From Ectobius pallidus (lineage: Eukaryota > Arthropoda > Insecta > Blattodea > Ectobiidae), in the NCBI GenBank assembly GCA_964059195.1, contig CAXKWD010000005.1, positions 139,277,686 to 139,341,685 on the forward strand: a stretch of DNA of 64,000 nt, in the 5' to 3' direction. The position numbers and the translations under genes are program-made. Shown in pieces: positions 51,501-54,617 of the stretch. The notes beneath the pieces were generated by a model. That model saw nothing but the letters and a program-made list of their open reading frames with translations, was not told where the DNA came from and did not search any database. Position 1 is the stretch's first letter. Each line of letters begins with the position of its first letter.

Positions 51501-54462
51501 AAAACATACTGGCACTTGGTTATATCAGTTTACCTGATTTTATTTTATTGGTAATTTCATATTGCAAGTAAAACCTGCTCTATGGACAGTGAACCAAAGA
51601 AACAGGTTAGCTGCAACTTACTTTCTGATGTAAATAAATCTCTCCAGAAACCTAGCTTCATTTAATGGAAAAATAAATGTAAAATGTAGTCTTTCACAAG
51701 TATAAAAAAATATTATGGAATATATTGCTAAATATTGCTAAATTTTCCCCAATATTCCATAACTCCTGGGAGACCCTAAGTGACTAATATAAAACCACTG
51801 ACAGCTTCATCCTGTGATCAATACAATACCGGTAAGTACCGTATTGACCCGAAAATAAGACAACCTCGAATATAAGACGACCCTGAATTTTTGAAGGGTA
51901 GTTACGAAAAAATAAATAAAATAGCTTATTTTAGTACATTTTGCTTCACATAAAACAGAATTTTGTAGTTCATGTCGTAACTTCTTCTCTAGCCTTTATT
52001 TACGCATTGAAACAATGAAGATGCTTTCTTTTCTACATAATCTGCCATGACTGGTGGTCAAACAAAAGCTTTACGCGTAAAGAATAGAGACACCAGGCAA
52101 GTAACAGTGCAGTCAGGATCAGAAGGACCTGGTGAAGTACAAAAAGAAGCACGAAGTCGGGAAAAATTAGTGCGGTAAAGTTTGTGCGACTTGACCTTGG
52201 GTCGGACGCACGTCATTTGCCTGTGGATACCTTTCTGCATCGCCGCTGCGCATGTGCCCAGCTGCATTCATGAATGGAGAGTTGTTGAGTCTTAGGCTGC
52301 GAGTATAAGACGAGTATAGTTTTTAAAAGCACATTTTCAGGGACAAAACATCGTCTTATATTCGGGCCAATACGGTAATAAGTTCATATTCATTTACACT
52401 CATACTGATTTCATAACAGTTATGTAGAAAATAATAAGCTGTGTTCATGAAAATTATTACTAGATACAGATCTCTTCTGTTATAGTAATTCGTTTCATAG
52501 TCATGGCAGTCACATAGTCCAATCTTATAAAACCTAAAAATGGCTAAATAAGAAGTTACAAACTAAAATGGCTAAGACTGCTTTTCAAGTAAAATACGAT
52601 AAAATAGCAATAATAATTGTAATAATTAATCTAATTATTATTCTACTAAAATTACTTTTTAAAATATTGCCTACATTTTGCATCTTGCTAAAATATAGTA
52701 TTGTGTTTTCTAATTTTGTCATTTTGTACCTCAATGTTTCGGTAAAGGAAGTCTCAAGGGAACCAAAATCCTCACTTTCTTTAGAAGCAGATTAAAGGCA
52801 TTCTTAAGAAGCTTACAGTTGAAATTAATTCACGGTGTTTGCTCCAGCAAGATGCCAAAGGTGAAGTACCGGTATTCTAAAAGTTGATTGATTATTTGAA
52901 AAATGTTCTAGTGAGTTGTGGTGGTATTGGAAATGACAGGGGTGGTTCAAATTCTGGCTGCTAGTTCCTTAGGTAGAGCCCATTTTCTAAAAAGCTTCAA
53001 TTGCCATGCCCCTTGCTCAACTATCAAACTTCAGTACGGTATTTTTAAATTTTCCTCTCTACTAAAGCTTCTAATATTGACTATTAATTGTCACTAATAC
53101 ACTAGTAAGCAAGAGGAATCATGTGCTGACTAAGTATGACCTGTTTGAACTTACTCTTTTCTCGTTTATCCCTTCATGTGTTTTCCATGCATTTCGAAAT
53201 AAGGTTTGCTTTCCTCTCAATTTCCCATAACCCCATAAGTAGTAAATTGCTTGGTATTCAGTTATTTCAAACATCATAGTTCTTCCATAAATTAGCATTT
53301 CAAGGTGATTTTGGTGTCATTTTGAAGGTTGAAATGTTCTCTATTGCTTGACGGGGAGAAATTTCTGATATATGAATTGTCTATTGTGTTCTGGATTTTT
53401 GTTTATAATGGTGTGAACAAAAAGAATTTCAGTTTATATAAATCTATGTAACAATTTAAAATCCTAAGTATCCAAAAAAGTAAATGTCAGGCACTAGAGA
53501 ATTATTCTATCTACAAAACAGTTTATATAAATCTATGTAACAATTTAAAATCCTAAGTATTCAAAAAAGTAAATGTCAGGCACTAGAGAATTATTCTATC
53601 TACAAAACAGTAAAACTTTGGTGTTTCTATCTTTCACAGTTTTGAAGTAATCGTGTTGCAAGTTTATAGTCAAAATTTTCAAGAAAACAATTTTTATAAA
53701 CAAATTATAAACTATACAAGTAAGAATCAGCTTGAAAAATTTTATGTCATAACCGGGATTTGAACACGGATCTCCAGCTTAACGCGCTGATGCTCTACCA
53801 TTGAGCTACCATGACAACATGCCAGTACAACATCAAATTCCTCAACTGATTCAGAATACAAGGCAGACCACGGGAGGTTTCTCCGTTGAGAGCGTTGAGC
53901 GCGTTAAGCTGGAGATCCGTGTTCAAATCCCGGTTATGACATAAAATTTTTCAAGCTGATTCTTACTTGTATTAATAATCCAGACATGGATTTAATGTCT
54001 ATTTCCTTTCCCTCCACTAAATTATAAACTGTTAGAAAACATTTTTCTTATGAAATATATTAATATACAGCTGTATAATATACATAATAAAATACATAAT
54101 ACATAATAAAATGTTCATACTTGAAGGTGTACATATACCTTAATATGTTTAGAAAACTAAAACTTGGTTTATAAAAACCTAAAATCCAGGCCCTAGTAAT
54201 AAGTATTAAAGCAGTTATTGAGCAGACAAAATGGTAATAGTAACATATGATGGCAGAAAGAGAATTACTTCTGATAATTGTTAAGGCAACCTGTGAAACC
54301 ATTATTCTGTTGTCAGTTTTTTTGTTTTCTTATATGCTTGTTTCTTTTCAGTTCATCATTGTATCCTTGAAAGATGGTATGTTCAACAATGCAAATGTGC
54401 TGTTCCGGACCAAGTTTGTTGATGGAATGTCCACAGTTTCTCGTACTGTTCAAAGACAATAA
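1047..54462 (+). CDS. SMC2: SMC2, condensin core ATPase subunit (partial, 19 exons, 5' end outside window)
   Basis: SMC2 pairs with SMC4 in condensin I and II and uses ATP to compact mitotic chromosomes in the nucleus. The 19 exons I assembled join in frame to 1015 codons plus a TAA stop at 54460-54462. In order they give: the end of the N-terminal ATPase lobe ([12 protein letters not shown], a motif conserved in SMC2), the first coiled coil (residues ~40-340 of this partial protein), the hinge (~345-510, ending GTLSGG), the second coiled coil (~510-770), and the C-terminal ATPase lobe. The lobe has the conserved [14 protein letters not shown] block, the signature [13 protein letters not shown], the Walker B segment [10 protein letters not shown] and the D-loop that follows it. 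The start codon and Walker A are upstream of position 1; vertebrate SMC2 is about 1200 residues, so about 150-180 residues are missing. The match to SMC2 rather than SMC4 or cohesin SMCs is clear from these blocks. Introns total about 50 kb and hold almost all the repeats listed here. Confidence 0.97.
1683..2337 (+). mobile_element. mariner-like element remnant with inverted duplicated 3' ends
   Basis: On the + strand at about 1920-2330, broken frames read as a mariner transposase C-terminus: [10 protein letters not shown] (catalytic Asp block), PDLSPCDFD, and [14 protein letters not shown]. The same 3' end recurs on the minus strand at about 1683-1858, where the frame reads [20 protein letters not shown]. 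The unit is therefore a mariner fragment whose two ends are both copies of the element's right end in inverted orientation. Stops and frameshifts make it inactive. Confidence 0.75.
2338..3668 (+). other. SMC2 intron sequence with a small inverted repeat and possible SINE tail
   Basis: Mostly unannotated AT-rich intron. A 15-bp inverted repeat (2572-2586 against 2654-2668) brackets an 67-bp spacer and may be a small MITE. At 3239-3270 a stretch resembles the end of the SINE at 28511-28797 (shared gctacatccct block followed by gggact). A poly-G run lies at about 3106-3116. Confidence 0.4.
3669..3806 (+). CDS. SMC2: SMC2 exon: start of coiled coil 1
   Basis: 46 codons, phase 0/0. It contains the SMC2-typical stretch [20 protein letters not shown]. 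The acceptor is tgttacag and the donor gtaaga at 3807. Confidence 0.95.
4651..5190. mobile_element. pogo-like MITE, copy 1 of 3
   Basis: A 540-bp element with terminal inverted repeats that begin ccgtattggcccga and end tcgggccaatacgg, flanked by TA on both sides (4649-4650, 5191-5192). On the minus strand near the left end a short frame reads [11 protein letters not shown], similar to the N-terminal helix-turn-helix region of pogo/Tigger transposases. It is non-autonomous. Two more copies lie at 27701-28177 and 51839-52375. Confidence 0.8.
5290..5430 (+). CDS. SMC2: SMC2 exon: coiled coil 1
   Basis: 47 codons, phase 0/0, rich in K, E and Q with heptad character. The acceptor is attttgtag (5281-5289) and the donor gtaagt at 5431. 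The following intron is the 20-kb one that contains the BEL elements. Confidence 0.93.
5568..5656. repeat. (ATT)n microsatellite and poly-T tract
   Basis: About eleven ATT units occupy 5568-5600, followed after 30 bp by 25 uninterrupted T (5632-5656). The tract lies at the start of SMC2 intron 3. Confidence 0.9.
6037..7037 (-). repeat. BEL element A 3' LTR
   Basis: 1001 bp. On the minus strand it begins TGTTCCGTTATG and ends TTGCCCGTACA, giving the short terminal TGT...ACA inverted ends. It matches 16846-17811 plus 25197-25231. The adjacent internal base run on the minus strand, GCGGGCAATA, is the likely plus-strand primer region and is shared with element B. Confidence 0.92.
8689..9473 (+). 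mobile_element. mariner-like fragment with DUF4817-type N-terminus, nested in the arm of the 7890 element
   Basis: It interrupts the left inverted arm of the 7890-11265 element at a TA dinucleotide; arm sequence stops at ccaaata and resumes at tataaaaatag. From 8854 the frame reads [20 protein letters not shown] then [13 protein letters not shown], an N-terminal helix-turn-helix domain (DUF4817) found beside arthropod mariner-like transposases. A second segment at about 9009-9110 reads [20 protein letters not shown], the end of the catalytic domain. The catalytic middle is missing. A short inverted repeat (cagtagtcaccttcgaa at ~8707, reversed at ~9351) lies inside. Confidence 0.72.
9836..10442 (+). 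pseudogene. decayed coding remnant of the 7890-11265 element (C-terminal part)
   Basis: Broken frames read [14 protein letters not shown] near 9850 and [20 protein letters not shown] then [15 protein letters not shown] from about 10233. I recognise these as the final third of an uncharacterised protein family found in animal genomes, usually with an intact HGK-x-x-x-DGIGG motif and an FMHP-GP block. Here the motif is degraded and frames shift at least twice. I infer it is the element's own transposase remnant, because a related remnant sits in the second family member at 55912-58302. Confidence 0.6.
15797..16105 (-). repeat. tandem 66-bp repeats in gag of element A
   Basis: About three and a half units encode alternating [25 protein letters not shown] segments, a highly charged coiled coil in the N-terminal part of Gag. 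The DNA units are nearly identical to each other. Confidence 0.85.
16822..16839 (-). promoter_or_regulatory. candidate primer-binding site of element A
   Basis: On the minus strand, six bases inside the 5' LTR edge, the sequence begins TGGTCCTCC and later has GCCGGAT. Element B has the same TGGTCCTCC start at the same place. TGG is the complement of a tRNA CCA end. From memory the B version resembles a tRNA-Tyr 3' end. Confidence 0.5.
16846..17811 (-). repeat. BEL element A 5' LTR, inner 966 bp
   Basis: This matches the left LTR from its first base. It is cut at 17811 by the insertion of element B; the remaining 35 bp are at 25197-25231. The last five bases (tacag, 17807-17811) are the duplicated target of B. 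Confidence 0.92.
17812..19050 (+). repeat. BEL element B 5' LTR
   Basis: 1239 bp, starts TGTTCCGTCC and ends GCGGGAACA, with TGTTCC/GGAACA inverted tips. It contains a TATAAAAA box at 18709-18716 and an AATAAA at 18951-18956, in the order expected for a promoter followed by a polyadenylation signal. A 95-codon open frame (17878-18165) is duplicated in the other LTR and is probably not coding. Confidence 0.93.
18709..18716 (+). promoter_or_regulatory. TATA box in 5' LTR of element B
   Basis: TATAAAAA, 235 bp before the LTR's AATAAA signal. The identical site in the 3' LTR is at 24850-24857. Confidence 0.6.
19059..19076 (+). promoter_or_regulatory. candidate primer-binding site of element B
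   Basis: TGGTCCTCCGGGCCGGAT, eight bases after the 5' LTR. From memory it differs at two positions from the complement of a fly tRNA-Tyr 3' end. This assignment is an inference. Confidence 0.5.
19582..23787 (+). CDS. BEL/Pao Gag-protease-integrase polyprotein of element B, RT deleted
   Basis: One open frame of about 1400 codons. The first ATG is at 19582 ([13 protein letters not shown]), which aligns with the start of element A; the frame is open upstream to 19564 but only with a TTG. Domains in order: coiled coil with [13 protein letters not shown] repeats (~100-190), DUF1759-type gag domain, Cys/His clusters, aspartic protease with LLDSGSDCN, then an abrupt junction near nt 22020-22035. 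There, sequence equivalent to about residue 833 of A runs straight into sequence equivalent to the end of its RNase H ([12 protein letters not shown]). Integrase zinc-binding, integrase core ([16 protein letters not shown]) and a DUF5641-like C-terminus follow. About 530 residues including YVDD are missing without loss of frame, so the product cannot reverse transcribe by itself. Codon use is more GC-rich than in element A. Confidence 0.93.
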   Translation: MSSPDGLTALKAKRVPIKAQITRQVNVISNLAIEDVTYPELKKYESKLDELAAKFDLVQTEIDGVDYSDAEEAYRAEVDAVISRGNSQLCKFLQALSDKEALAQAEAKRAEVLAQLALAREEAEAKRAEALAQQALAERQAQAQLALAREEAEAKRAEAQAQLALAREEAEAKRAEAHAQAEAAQKAKIRRFEYLQSQFLRQMQIMREYEIEDLTTLHEARIRRSEFVEIFKAYKSDYAQVAIDEAYQDHEFDFHAVESDYYKVISFFDSMIAEKKQLYEPEQAQTASQRSSLDPVTPLLPKLPEIRLPQFNGNPSEWIEFRDTFSSLVIQHRHISDMDKYQYLKSCLSSEVSTVIQNIPVSAATFQVAWQTLIDRFDNDRLIANTHLDNLFSPPQIERYSAESLQKYLDHFISTVHALNSLNTEVELSDLIITRIIIDKLPMNLIREWESSVKIGKLPTLKELFVFLESRVRILQMTDAATKSQAAKSVPSSPAPSKSKSSSPRPKCLCCRTAVHDLFSCSDFRSMTFAQRDQFVRDRKLCRVCLYSQGHANNCRTFQCRRCAGRHSTFLHDPTSDSHQAANTAGVMASSQTQQRCLLPTATVRILDSDGSPVEATALLDSGSDCNLISNRLFRRLGLAPHAQRTTLAGILSTNVSTHKLTSITIQSRVTSWRYNAQAVVVPEISEKRFPSSFIETKDWNIPPNLPLADPFFSHPKCVDLLLGVEICAQVVCPGQISTCELPTIQNSHLGWYFAGKLPSAPFPSQRCHTSNGHRRRSTAKRYLEASPKEPECSKAMSSNYSAFLTADLNHSPSKLKTFVANRVADVQEFTAIGSWSHVSSKDNPADLISRGATPSDLLNNSLWWSGPSWLTADSTQWPSLPTELESSSLPEVKIAALGTIETSSLSPWLTKFSHLKTIRVMAYVRRFINNYLKLKSPINGPLLPSELTEALHSCIRIIQRNAFRKEIQALSSSQDLPSSSKIRQLCPFIQDNILRVGGRLSRSNLPFDNKHQILLPAEHAFTRQLVLHVHLQLGHAGPQLVISHLRESYWIPCIRKLVRSVRRRCSVCFRFEAQAFQQKMADLPPERVNPLPPFTNSSVDYAGPFSLKFGGPRSKVTTKAYVAIFVCMSTKAVHVELVTSLTSRAFLAALSRFTSRRGIPSSITCDNGRNFVGAHADLQNLSRLLMSSEHHSAVQDATAHLNIHWRFLPPQSPHMGGLHEAAVRSLKFHLKRMSSSCKYTYEEMSTVLTQIESFLNSRPLMPLSEDVDDFGYLSPGHFLIGKPIVSVPSPDLSGGYSLRSRWNHLQQMVSCIWKKWSVDYLHTLQRRARWHKVLPDVPLGTPVLVLEDNVPPHRWVLGLVHQVHPGPDGLVRVVTVRTVSGTYKRPLIKLAPLPVSEEGQ
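19867..20149 (+). repeat. tandem repeats in gag of element B
   Basis: Repeats of about 60-72 bp encode [15 protein letters not shown] units forming a charged coiled coil. The position corresponds to the repeat tract in element A but the unit sequence differs, so the expansion happened separately. Confidence 0.85.
23953..25191 (+). repeat. BEL element B 3' LTR
   Basis: 1239 bp, matching 17812-19050 base for base as far as compared. TATAAAAA lies at 24850-24857 and AATAAA at 25092-25097. The internal sequence just before it (GCGGGCAATA) is the likely polypurine-type primer region. Confidence 0.93.
25197..25231 (-). repeat. BEL element A 5' LTR, outer 35 bp
   Basis: The outer end of the LTR split by element B. 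Preceded by the second tacag (25192-25196) and followed by the attcc duplication of element A. Confidence 0.9.
25441..25590 (+). CDS. SMC2: SMC2 exon: coiled coil 1
   Basis: 50 codons, phase 0/0, ending [12 protein letters not shown], which matches the vertebrate SMC2 coiled coil in register. The acceptor is atacttacag (25431-25440) and the donor gtaact. It directly continues the exon ending at 5430, so the 20 kb in between is spliced out. Confidence 0.95.
25741..26947. mobile_element. 1.2-kb near-perfect palindromic (foldback) element
   Basis: The left half (25741 to about 26350) is repeated inverted in the right half (about 26360-26947) with only scattered differences. The centre is at about 26350. 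Tips read ACAGCCTTACTAATAAAAGC. Flanks are TAAACTTT (25733-25740) and AAAACTTT (26948-26955), seven of eight identical, which suggests an 8-bp target duplication as in hAT elements. No convincing coding frame is present. Confidence 0.8.
26998..27027 (-). ncRNA. hammerhead-like core motif (CTGAAGA-hairpin-GAAAC), weak candidate
   Basis: On the minus strand CTGAAGA is followed by TG, a perfect 5-bp hairpin (AAAGC/GCTTT) with a 6-nt loop, then GAAAC. This has the order of a hammerhead ribozyme core, but the two extra bases before the stem are unusual and I could not find a stem III and cleavage site. It may only be the conserved end of a retroelement. Confidence 0.2.
27701..28177. mobile_element. 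pogo-like MITE, copy 2 of 3
   Basis: A 477-bp copy with the same inverted ends as 4651-5190 and TA flanks (27699-27700, 28178-28179). Compared with copy 1 it has deletions in the interior. The minus-strand frame [11 protein letters not shown] is present again. Confidence 0.82.
28511..28797 (-). repeat. tRNA-derived SINE
   Basis: Read on the minus strand from about 28797, it begins with a tRNA-like head: an A box in GGTCTTGTGGCTAGCATCG and a B box in GGTTCAATCCC. A 200-bp body follows, ending in a cactacatccctggaggga tail region. This is the layout of a polymerase III SINE. Confidence 0.75.
29090..29286 (-). repeat. MITE-like repeat, shared with 61573-61800
   Basis: On the minus strand it starts TACCGTATATACTCGAATAC and then tracks the + strand sequence at 61573 onward for about 180 bp with moderate divergence. 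The tip resembles that of pogo-like MITEs. The far end is not clear. Confidence 0.55.
29557..29746 (+). CDS. SMC2: SMC2 exon: coiled coil 1
   Basis: 190 nt ending in phase 1. It includes [23 protein letters not shown], equivalent to the F-AVSAGL block of vertebrate SMC2. The acceptor is ttctag and the donor gttagt at 29747. Confidence 0.95.
30138..30313 (+). CDS. SMC2: SMC2 exon: coiled coil 1
   Basis: 176 nt; two bases complete the split codon, followed by 58 codons ([20 protein letters not shown] and onward). The acceptor is tttatag and the donor gtaact at 30314. Confidence 0.95.
30314..30924 (+). other. SMC2 intron; nothing recognised
   Basis: AT-rich. A stretch at 30472-30500 (acagtagagtctcgatag) looks like the tip of a pogo/Tigger element, but I found no partner end. 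Confidence 0.5.
30925..31043 (+). CDS. SMC2: SMC2 exon: end of coiled coil 1
   Basis: 119 nt, phase 0 in and phase 2 out. It has the conserved [19 protein letters not shown] stretch that precedes the hinge. The donor is gtaagc at 31044. The next intron is the shortest in the gene (102 bp). Confidence 0.95.
31146..31284 (+). CDS. SMC2: SMC2 exon: hinge, first part
   Basis: 139 nt. It encodes [20 protein letters not shown], the start of the hinge that binds the SMC4 hinge. The acceptor is gtttag and the donor gtaagt at 31285. Confidence 0.96.
32268..32832 (-). mobile_element. mariner-like element, internally deleted (DUF4817 family)
   Basis: Inverted ends TAGGGTGTCCCAATAAGAAC (about 30 bp, near perfect) are flanked by TA (32266-32267, 32833-32834). 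On the minus strand the frame starts MERYTAEQ and continues [20 protein letters not shown], the N-terminal DNA-binding domain. It then passes to [20 protein letters not shown], from the far C-terminal part. The catalytic centre is therefore deleted and the element cannot move on its own. Confidence 0.82.
33021..33415 (+). pseudogene. LINE reverse transcriptase fragment
   Basis: The frame [20 protein letters not shown] and then [15 protein letters not shown] match the fingers and palm entry of a non-LTR reverse transcriptase. After a stop it continues [19 protein letters not shown], equivalent to the DLSKAFD block. The FADD catalytic block is absent. It is a truncated, dead copy in SMC2 intron 8, ending 140 bp before the next exon. 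Confidence 0.8.
33554..33700 (+). CDS. SMC2: SMC2 exon: hinge, middle
   Basis: 49 codons, phase 0/0, beginning [16 protein letters not shown] and including [11 protein letters not shown], which are hinge-core strands. The acceptor is attttcag and the donor gtgagt at 33701. Confidence 0.96.
33701..35506 (+). other. SMC2 intron; nothing recognised
   Basis: 1.8 kb of AT-rich sequence. The open frame at 34741-35031 (96 codons) has no match I know and no coding-like pattern. No element ends were found. Confidence 0.5.
35507..35711 (+). CDS. SMC2: SMC2 exon: hinge, last part
   Basis: 205 nt, ending in phase 1. It encodes [23 protein letters not shown] and [17 protein letters not shown], the glycine-rich end of the hinge. 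The acceptor is tttcag and the donor gtttgt at 35712. Confidence 0.96.
36051..36186 (+). CDS. SMC2: SMC2 exon: start of coiled coil 2
   Basis: 136 nt. It completes the GGA of the hinge end and continues [20 protein letters not shown]. The acceptor is ttttcag. The donor gtaagg at 36187 splits the AAG codon of AEKY. Confidence 0.93.
36187..37925 (+). other. SMC2 intron; nothing recognised
   Basis: 1.7 kb of AT-rich sequence without a recognisable repeat. Short similar phrases recur (aaatgtgagc near 36880 and 36905; tattccaccac near 37670 and 37695). Confidence 0.5.
37926..38050 (+). CDS. SMC2: SMC2 exon: coiled coil 2
   Basis: 125 nt encoding [20 protein letters not shown]. The YRQLKQ block is identical in vertebrate SMC2. 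The acceptor is attgtag and the donor gtgagt at 38051. Confidence 0.95.
38766..39070. mobile_element. pogo/Tigger-like MITE
   Basis: Left tip CAGTCAATTCACGATTATCC and an imperfect inverted right tip ending TTCACTG, both flanked by TA (38764-38765, 39071-39072). The interior has repeated ctcgcactttattttt phrases and no coding frame. Confidence 0.55.
39174..39441. mobile_element. hAT-like MITE
   Basis: Inverted tips CAGCGTTTCTCAACC and GGTTGAGTAACGCTG, very like the Charlie-type hAT tips seen in many animals. Flanks are acctaagg (39166-39173) and atctaagg (39442-39449), an 8-bp duplication with one change. The interior is 240 bp and non-coding. Confidence 0.82.
39549..39591. repeat. poly-T tract
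   Basis: About 40 T with two interrupting A. It could be the reversed poly-A tail of a minus-strand retrocopy, but no retrocopy body is apparent to its left. Confidence 0.7.
40130..40720 (+). pseudogene. LINE RNase H / C-terminal fragment
   Basis: Broken frames include ALQWIPNHG (the RNase H WIPSH-G block) near 40160 and then [19 protein letters not shown] near 40400, a block typical of the C-terminus of Jockey/RTE-type LINEs. Frameshifts and stops throughout make it a dead copy. Confidence 0.68.
40829..41022 (+). CDS. SMC2: SMC2 exon: coiled coil 2
   Basis: 194 nt: two bases finish a split Val codon, followed by 64 codons of lysine/glutamate-rich coiled coil. The acceptor is aattgtag and the donor gtaatt at 41023. 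Confidence 0.92.
41023..43294 (+). other. SMC2 intron; nothing recognised
   Basis: 2.3 kb of AT-rich intron with no element boundary I can support. Open frames of 60-80 codons here are probably chance. Confidence 0.5.
43295..43438 (+). CDS. SMC2: SMC2 exon: coiled coil 2
   Basis: 48 codons, phase 0/0, starting [17 protein letters not shown], matching the vertebrate coiled coil by position and pattern. The acceptor is gcttcag and the donor gtatca at 43439. Confidence 0.92.
43905..44165 (+). repeat. tRNA-derived SINE
   Basis: A tRNA-like head has an A-box-like GGTGGCATGGCTGCC and a B-box-like GGTTAGATTCC. A body follows with the phrase cagggatttttcaacagtgg and it ends at about cacatcatcatcg. 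Boundaries are approximate. Confidence 0.55.
44825..44897 (-). tRNA. tRNA-like sequence (left arm), probably a repeat-borne pseudogene
   Basis: A mirror copy of 44986-45058 with a slightly better T stem (CCTGG/CCCGG). The anticodon loop on the minus strand reads ACGGAGA. It has the same A and B boxes. It is part of a palindrome, so a working gene is unlikely. Confidence 0.4.
44986..45058 (+). tRNA. tRNA-like sequence (right arm), probably a repeat-borne pseudogene
   Basis: Acceptor stem GCCATGG/CTATGGC, D arm with A box TAGCTCAGTTGG, anticodon stem TCGGC/GCCGA with 7-nt loop ATGGAGA (GGA in the anticodon position), and B box GGTTCAAATCC. T-stem mismatches and the lack of a long variable arm argue against a real tRNA-Ser. 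Confidence 0.4.
45660..45854 (+). CDS. SMC2: SMC2 exon: coiled coil 2
   Basis: 65 codons, phase 0/0, including [20 protein letters not shown]. The acceptor is tctcaacag and the donor gtaaga at 45855. A short tandem duplication lies 21 bp downstream in the intron. Confidence 0.93.
45876..45961 (+). repeat. tandem duplication, 2 x 43 bp
   Basis: Two identical 43-bp units starting acagtgaaatctcagt, plus the first bases of a third, beginning 21 bp after an SMC2 splice donor. Identity suggests a recent duplication. Confidence 0.9.
46118..46575. mobile_element. inverted-repeat element, about 460 bp
   Basis: The arms 46118-46290 and about 46408-46575 are reverse complements at roughly 80 percent, beginning cattagagaa. 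Each arm holds a CTGAGGATG block and a GAAAC (or AAAAT) block, reminiscent of Penelope-like element ends. The centre (~46290-46405) has a short frame reading [18 protein letters not shown], which I do not recognise. Confidence 0.6.
47196..47396 (+). CDS. SMC2: SMC2 exon: end of coiled coil 2, start of C-terminal lobe
   Basis: 67 codons, phase 0/0. It includes [20 protein letters not shown] and [13 protein letters not shown], both strongly conserved in SMC2. The acceptor is cattgcag and the donor gttagt at 47397. Confidence 0.96.
48277..49020. mobile_element. hAT-like non-autonomous element, 744 bp
   Basis: Inverted tips TAGACTTCGGATTTTAGGT (left) and its near complement (right) are flanked by a perfect 8-bp duplication CTTATAAT (48269-48276, 49021-49028). 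Internally, aacctattttag phrases recur near both ends as subterminal repeats. It ends 52 bp before an SMC2 exon without disturbing the acceptor. Confidence 0.88.
49073..49288 (+). CDS. SMC2: SMC2 exon: C-terminal ATPase lobe
   Basis: 72 codons, phase 0/0, with [18 protein letters not shown] and [18 protein letters not shown]. The acceptor is ctttcag and the donor gtatat at 49289. A hAT-like MITE ends 52 bp before this exon. Confidence 0.97.
49289..50250 (+). other. SMC2 intron; possible worn pogo-like tip
   Basis: The sequence at 49402-49440 (catgctagtccgaaaacccggataatcc) and at 50120-50150 (gggtttaattagtcggaaacc) is loosely inverted, as in pogo-like elements. I found no clean boundary. The rest is AT-rich. 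Confidence 0.3.
50251..50460 (+). CDS. SMC2: SMC2 exon: signature motif and Walker B
   Basis: 70 codons, phase 0/0. It holds the ABC signature [13 protein letters not shown] and the Walker B strand [13 protein letters not shown], whose glutamate is the catalytic residue for ATP hydrolysis. The acceptor is gttttcag and the donor gtaaga at 50461. Confidence 0.98.
50520..50995 (+). repeat. (TCCG)n followed by three diverged 145-160-bp tandem units
   Basis: A short (CCGT)n run at 50523-50545 precedes three units starting near 50563, 50708 and 50868. Each begins aactcaaatacgctttatc or close to it and includes a gaaacttgg(t/a)ata block and a ggaccaaatcggtt block. The units have diverged by about a fifth to a quarter. 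Confidence 0.8.
51839..52375. mobile_element. pogo-like MITE, copy 3 of 3
   Basis: A 537-bp copy of the 4651-5190 element with TA flanks (51837-51838, 52376-52377). The interior differs by small indels and substitutions; the ends are well kept. Confidence 0.82.
53430..53607 (+). repeat. tandem duplication, 2 x 89 bp
   Basis: Two 89-bp units starting cagtttatataaatctatg differ at a single base (tatcc against tattc). It lies in the last SMC2 intron. Confidence 0.92.
53716..53970. repeat. partial palindrome around a tRNA-like sequence
   Basis: The left arm (53716-53788) is repeated inverted at 53898-53970. The left side holds a complete tRNA-like sequence on the minus strand (53745-53816). The right arm holds only its 3' half. 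The tRNA 5' flank (gtacaacat.aaattc) matches the element at 44801-45082, so the two belong together. Confidence 0.75.
53745..53816 (-). tRNA. tRNA-like sequence, probably a repeat-borne pseudogene
   Basis: On the minus strand GTCATGG/TTATGAC acceptor ends, A box TAGCTCAATGG, anticodon loop near GCGTTAA (GTT in the anticodon position) and B box GTTCAAATCC. The fold is plausible with some mismatches. Confidence 0.35.
54352..54462 (+). CDS. SMC2: SMC2 last exon and stop codon
   Basis: 36 codons plus TAA. It encodes [18 protein letters not shown], the conserved last strand and helix of the ATPase lobe, and ends RTVQRQ. The acceptor is cttttcag (ending 54351). The tail is shorter than the basic tail of vertebrate SMC2. 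Confidence 0.97.
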   Translation, partial: FIIVSLKDGMFNNANVLFRTKFVDGMSTVSRTVQRQ

Positions 54463-54611
54463 TCTTTTTTTAAAGATTTGCTGTCTTATTTGGATTTTCA
54501 AGTGGGTGTTTTAGCATAGATGATTTTAGATTGTTTAGATTTTTAGTGCAACCAGTACGTATTTTTATATTTTTAAGCATATTTGAACATAACAACATTA
54601 GATGTTATTTT

Positions 54612-54617
54612 AATAAA
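54612..54617 (+). promoter_or_regulatory. candidate polyadenylation signal of SMC2
   Basis: An AATAAA hexamer lies 150 bp after the SMC2 stop codon, so the 3' UTR could be as short as about 170 nt. Several other AT-rich near matches follow, so the exact end of the transcript is uncertain. Confidence 0.45.
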
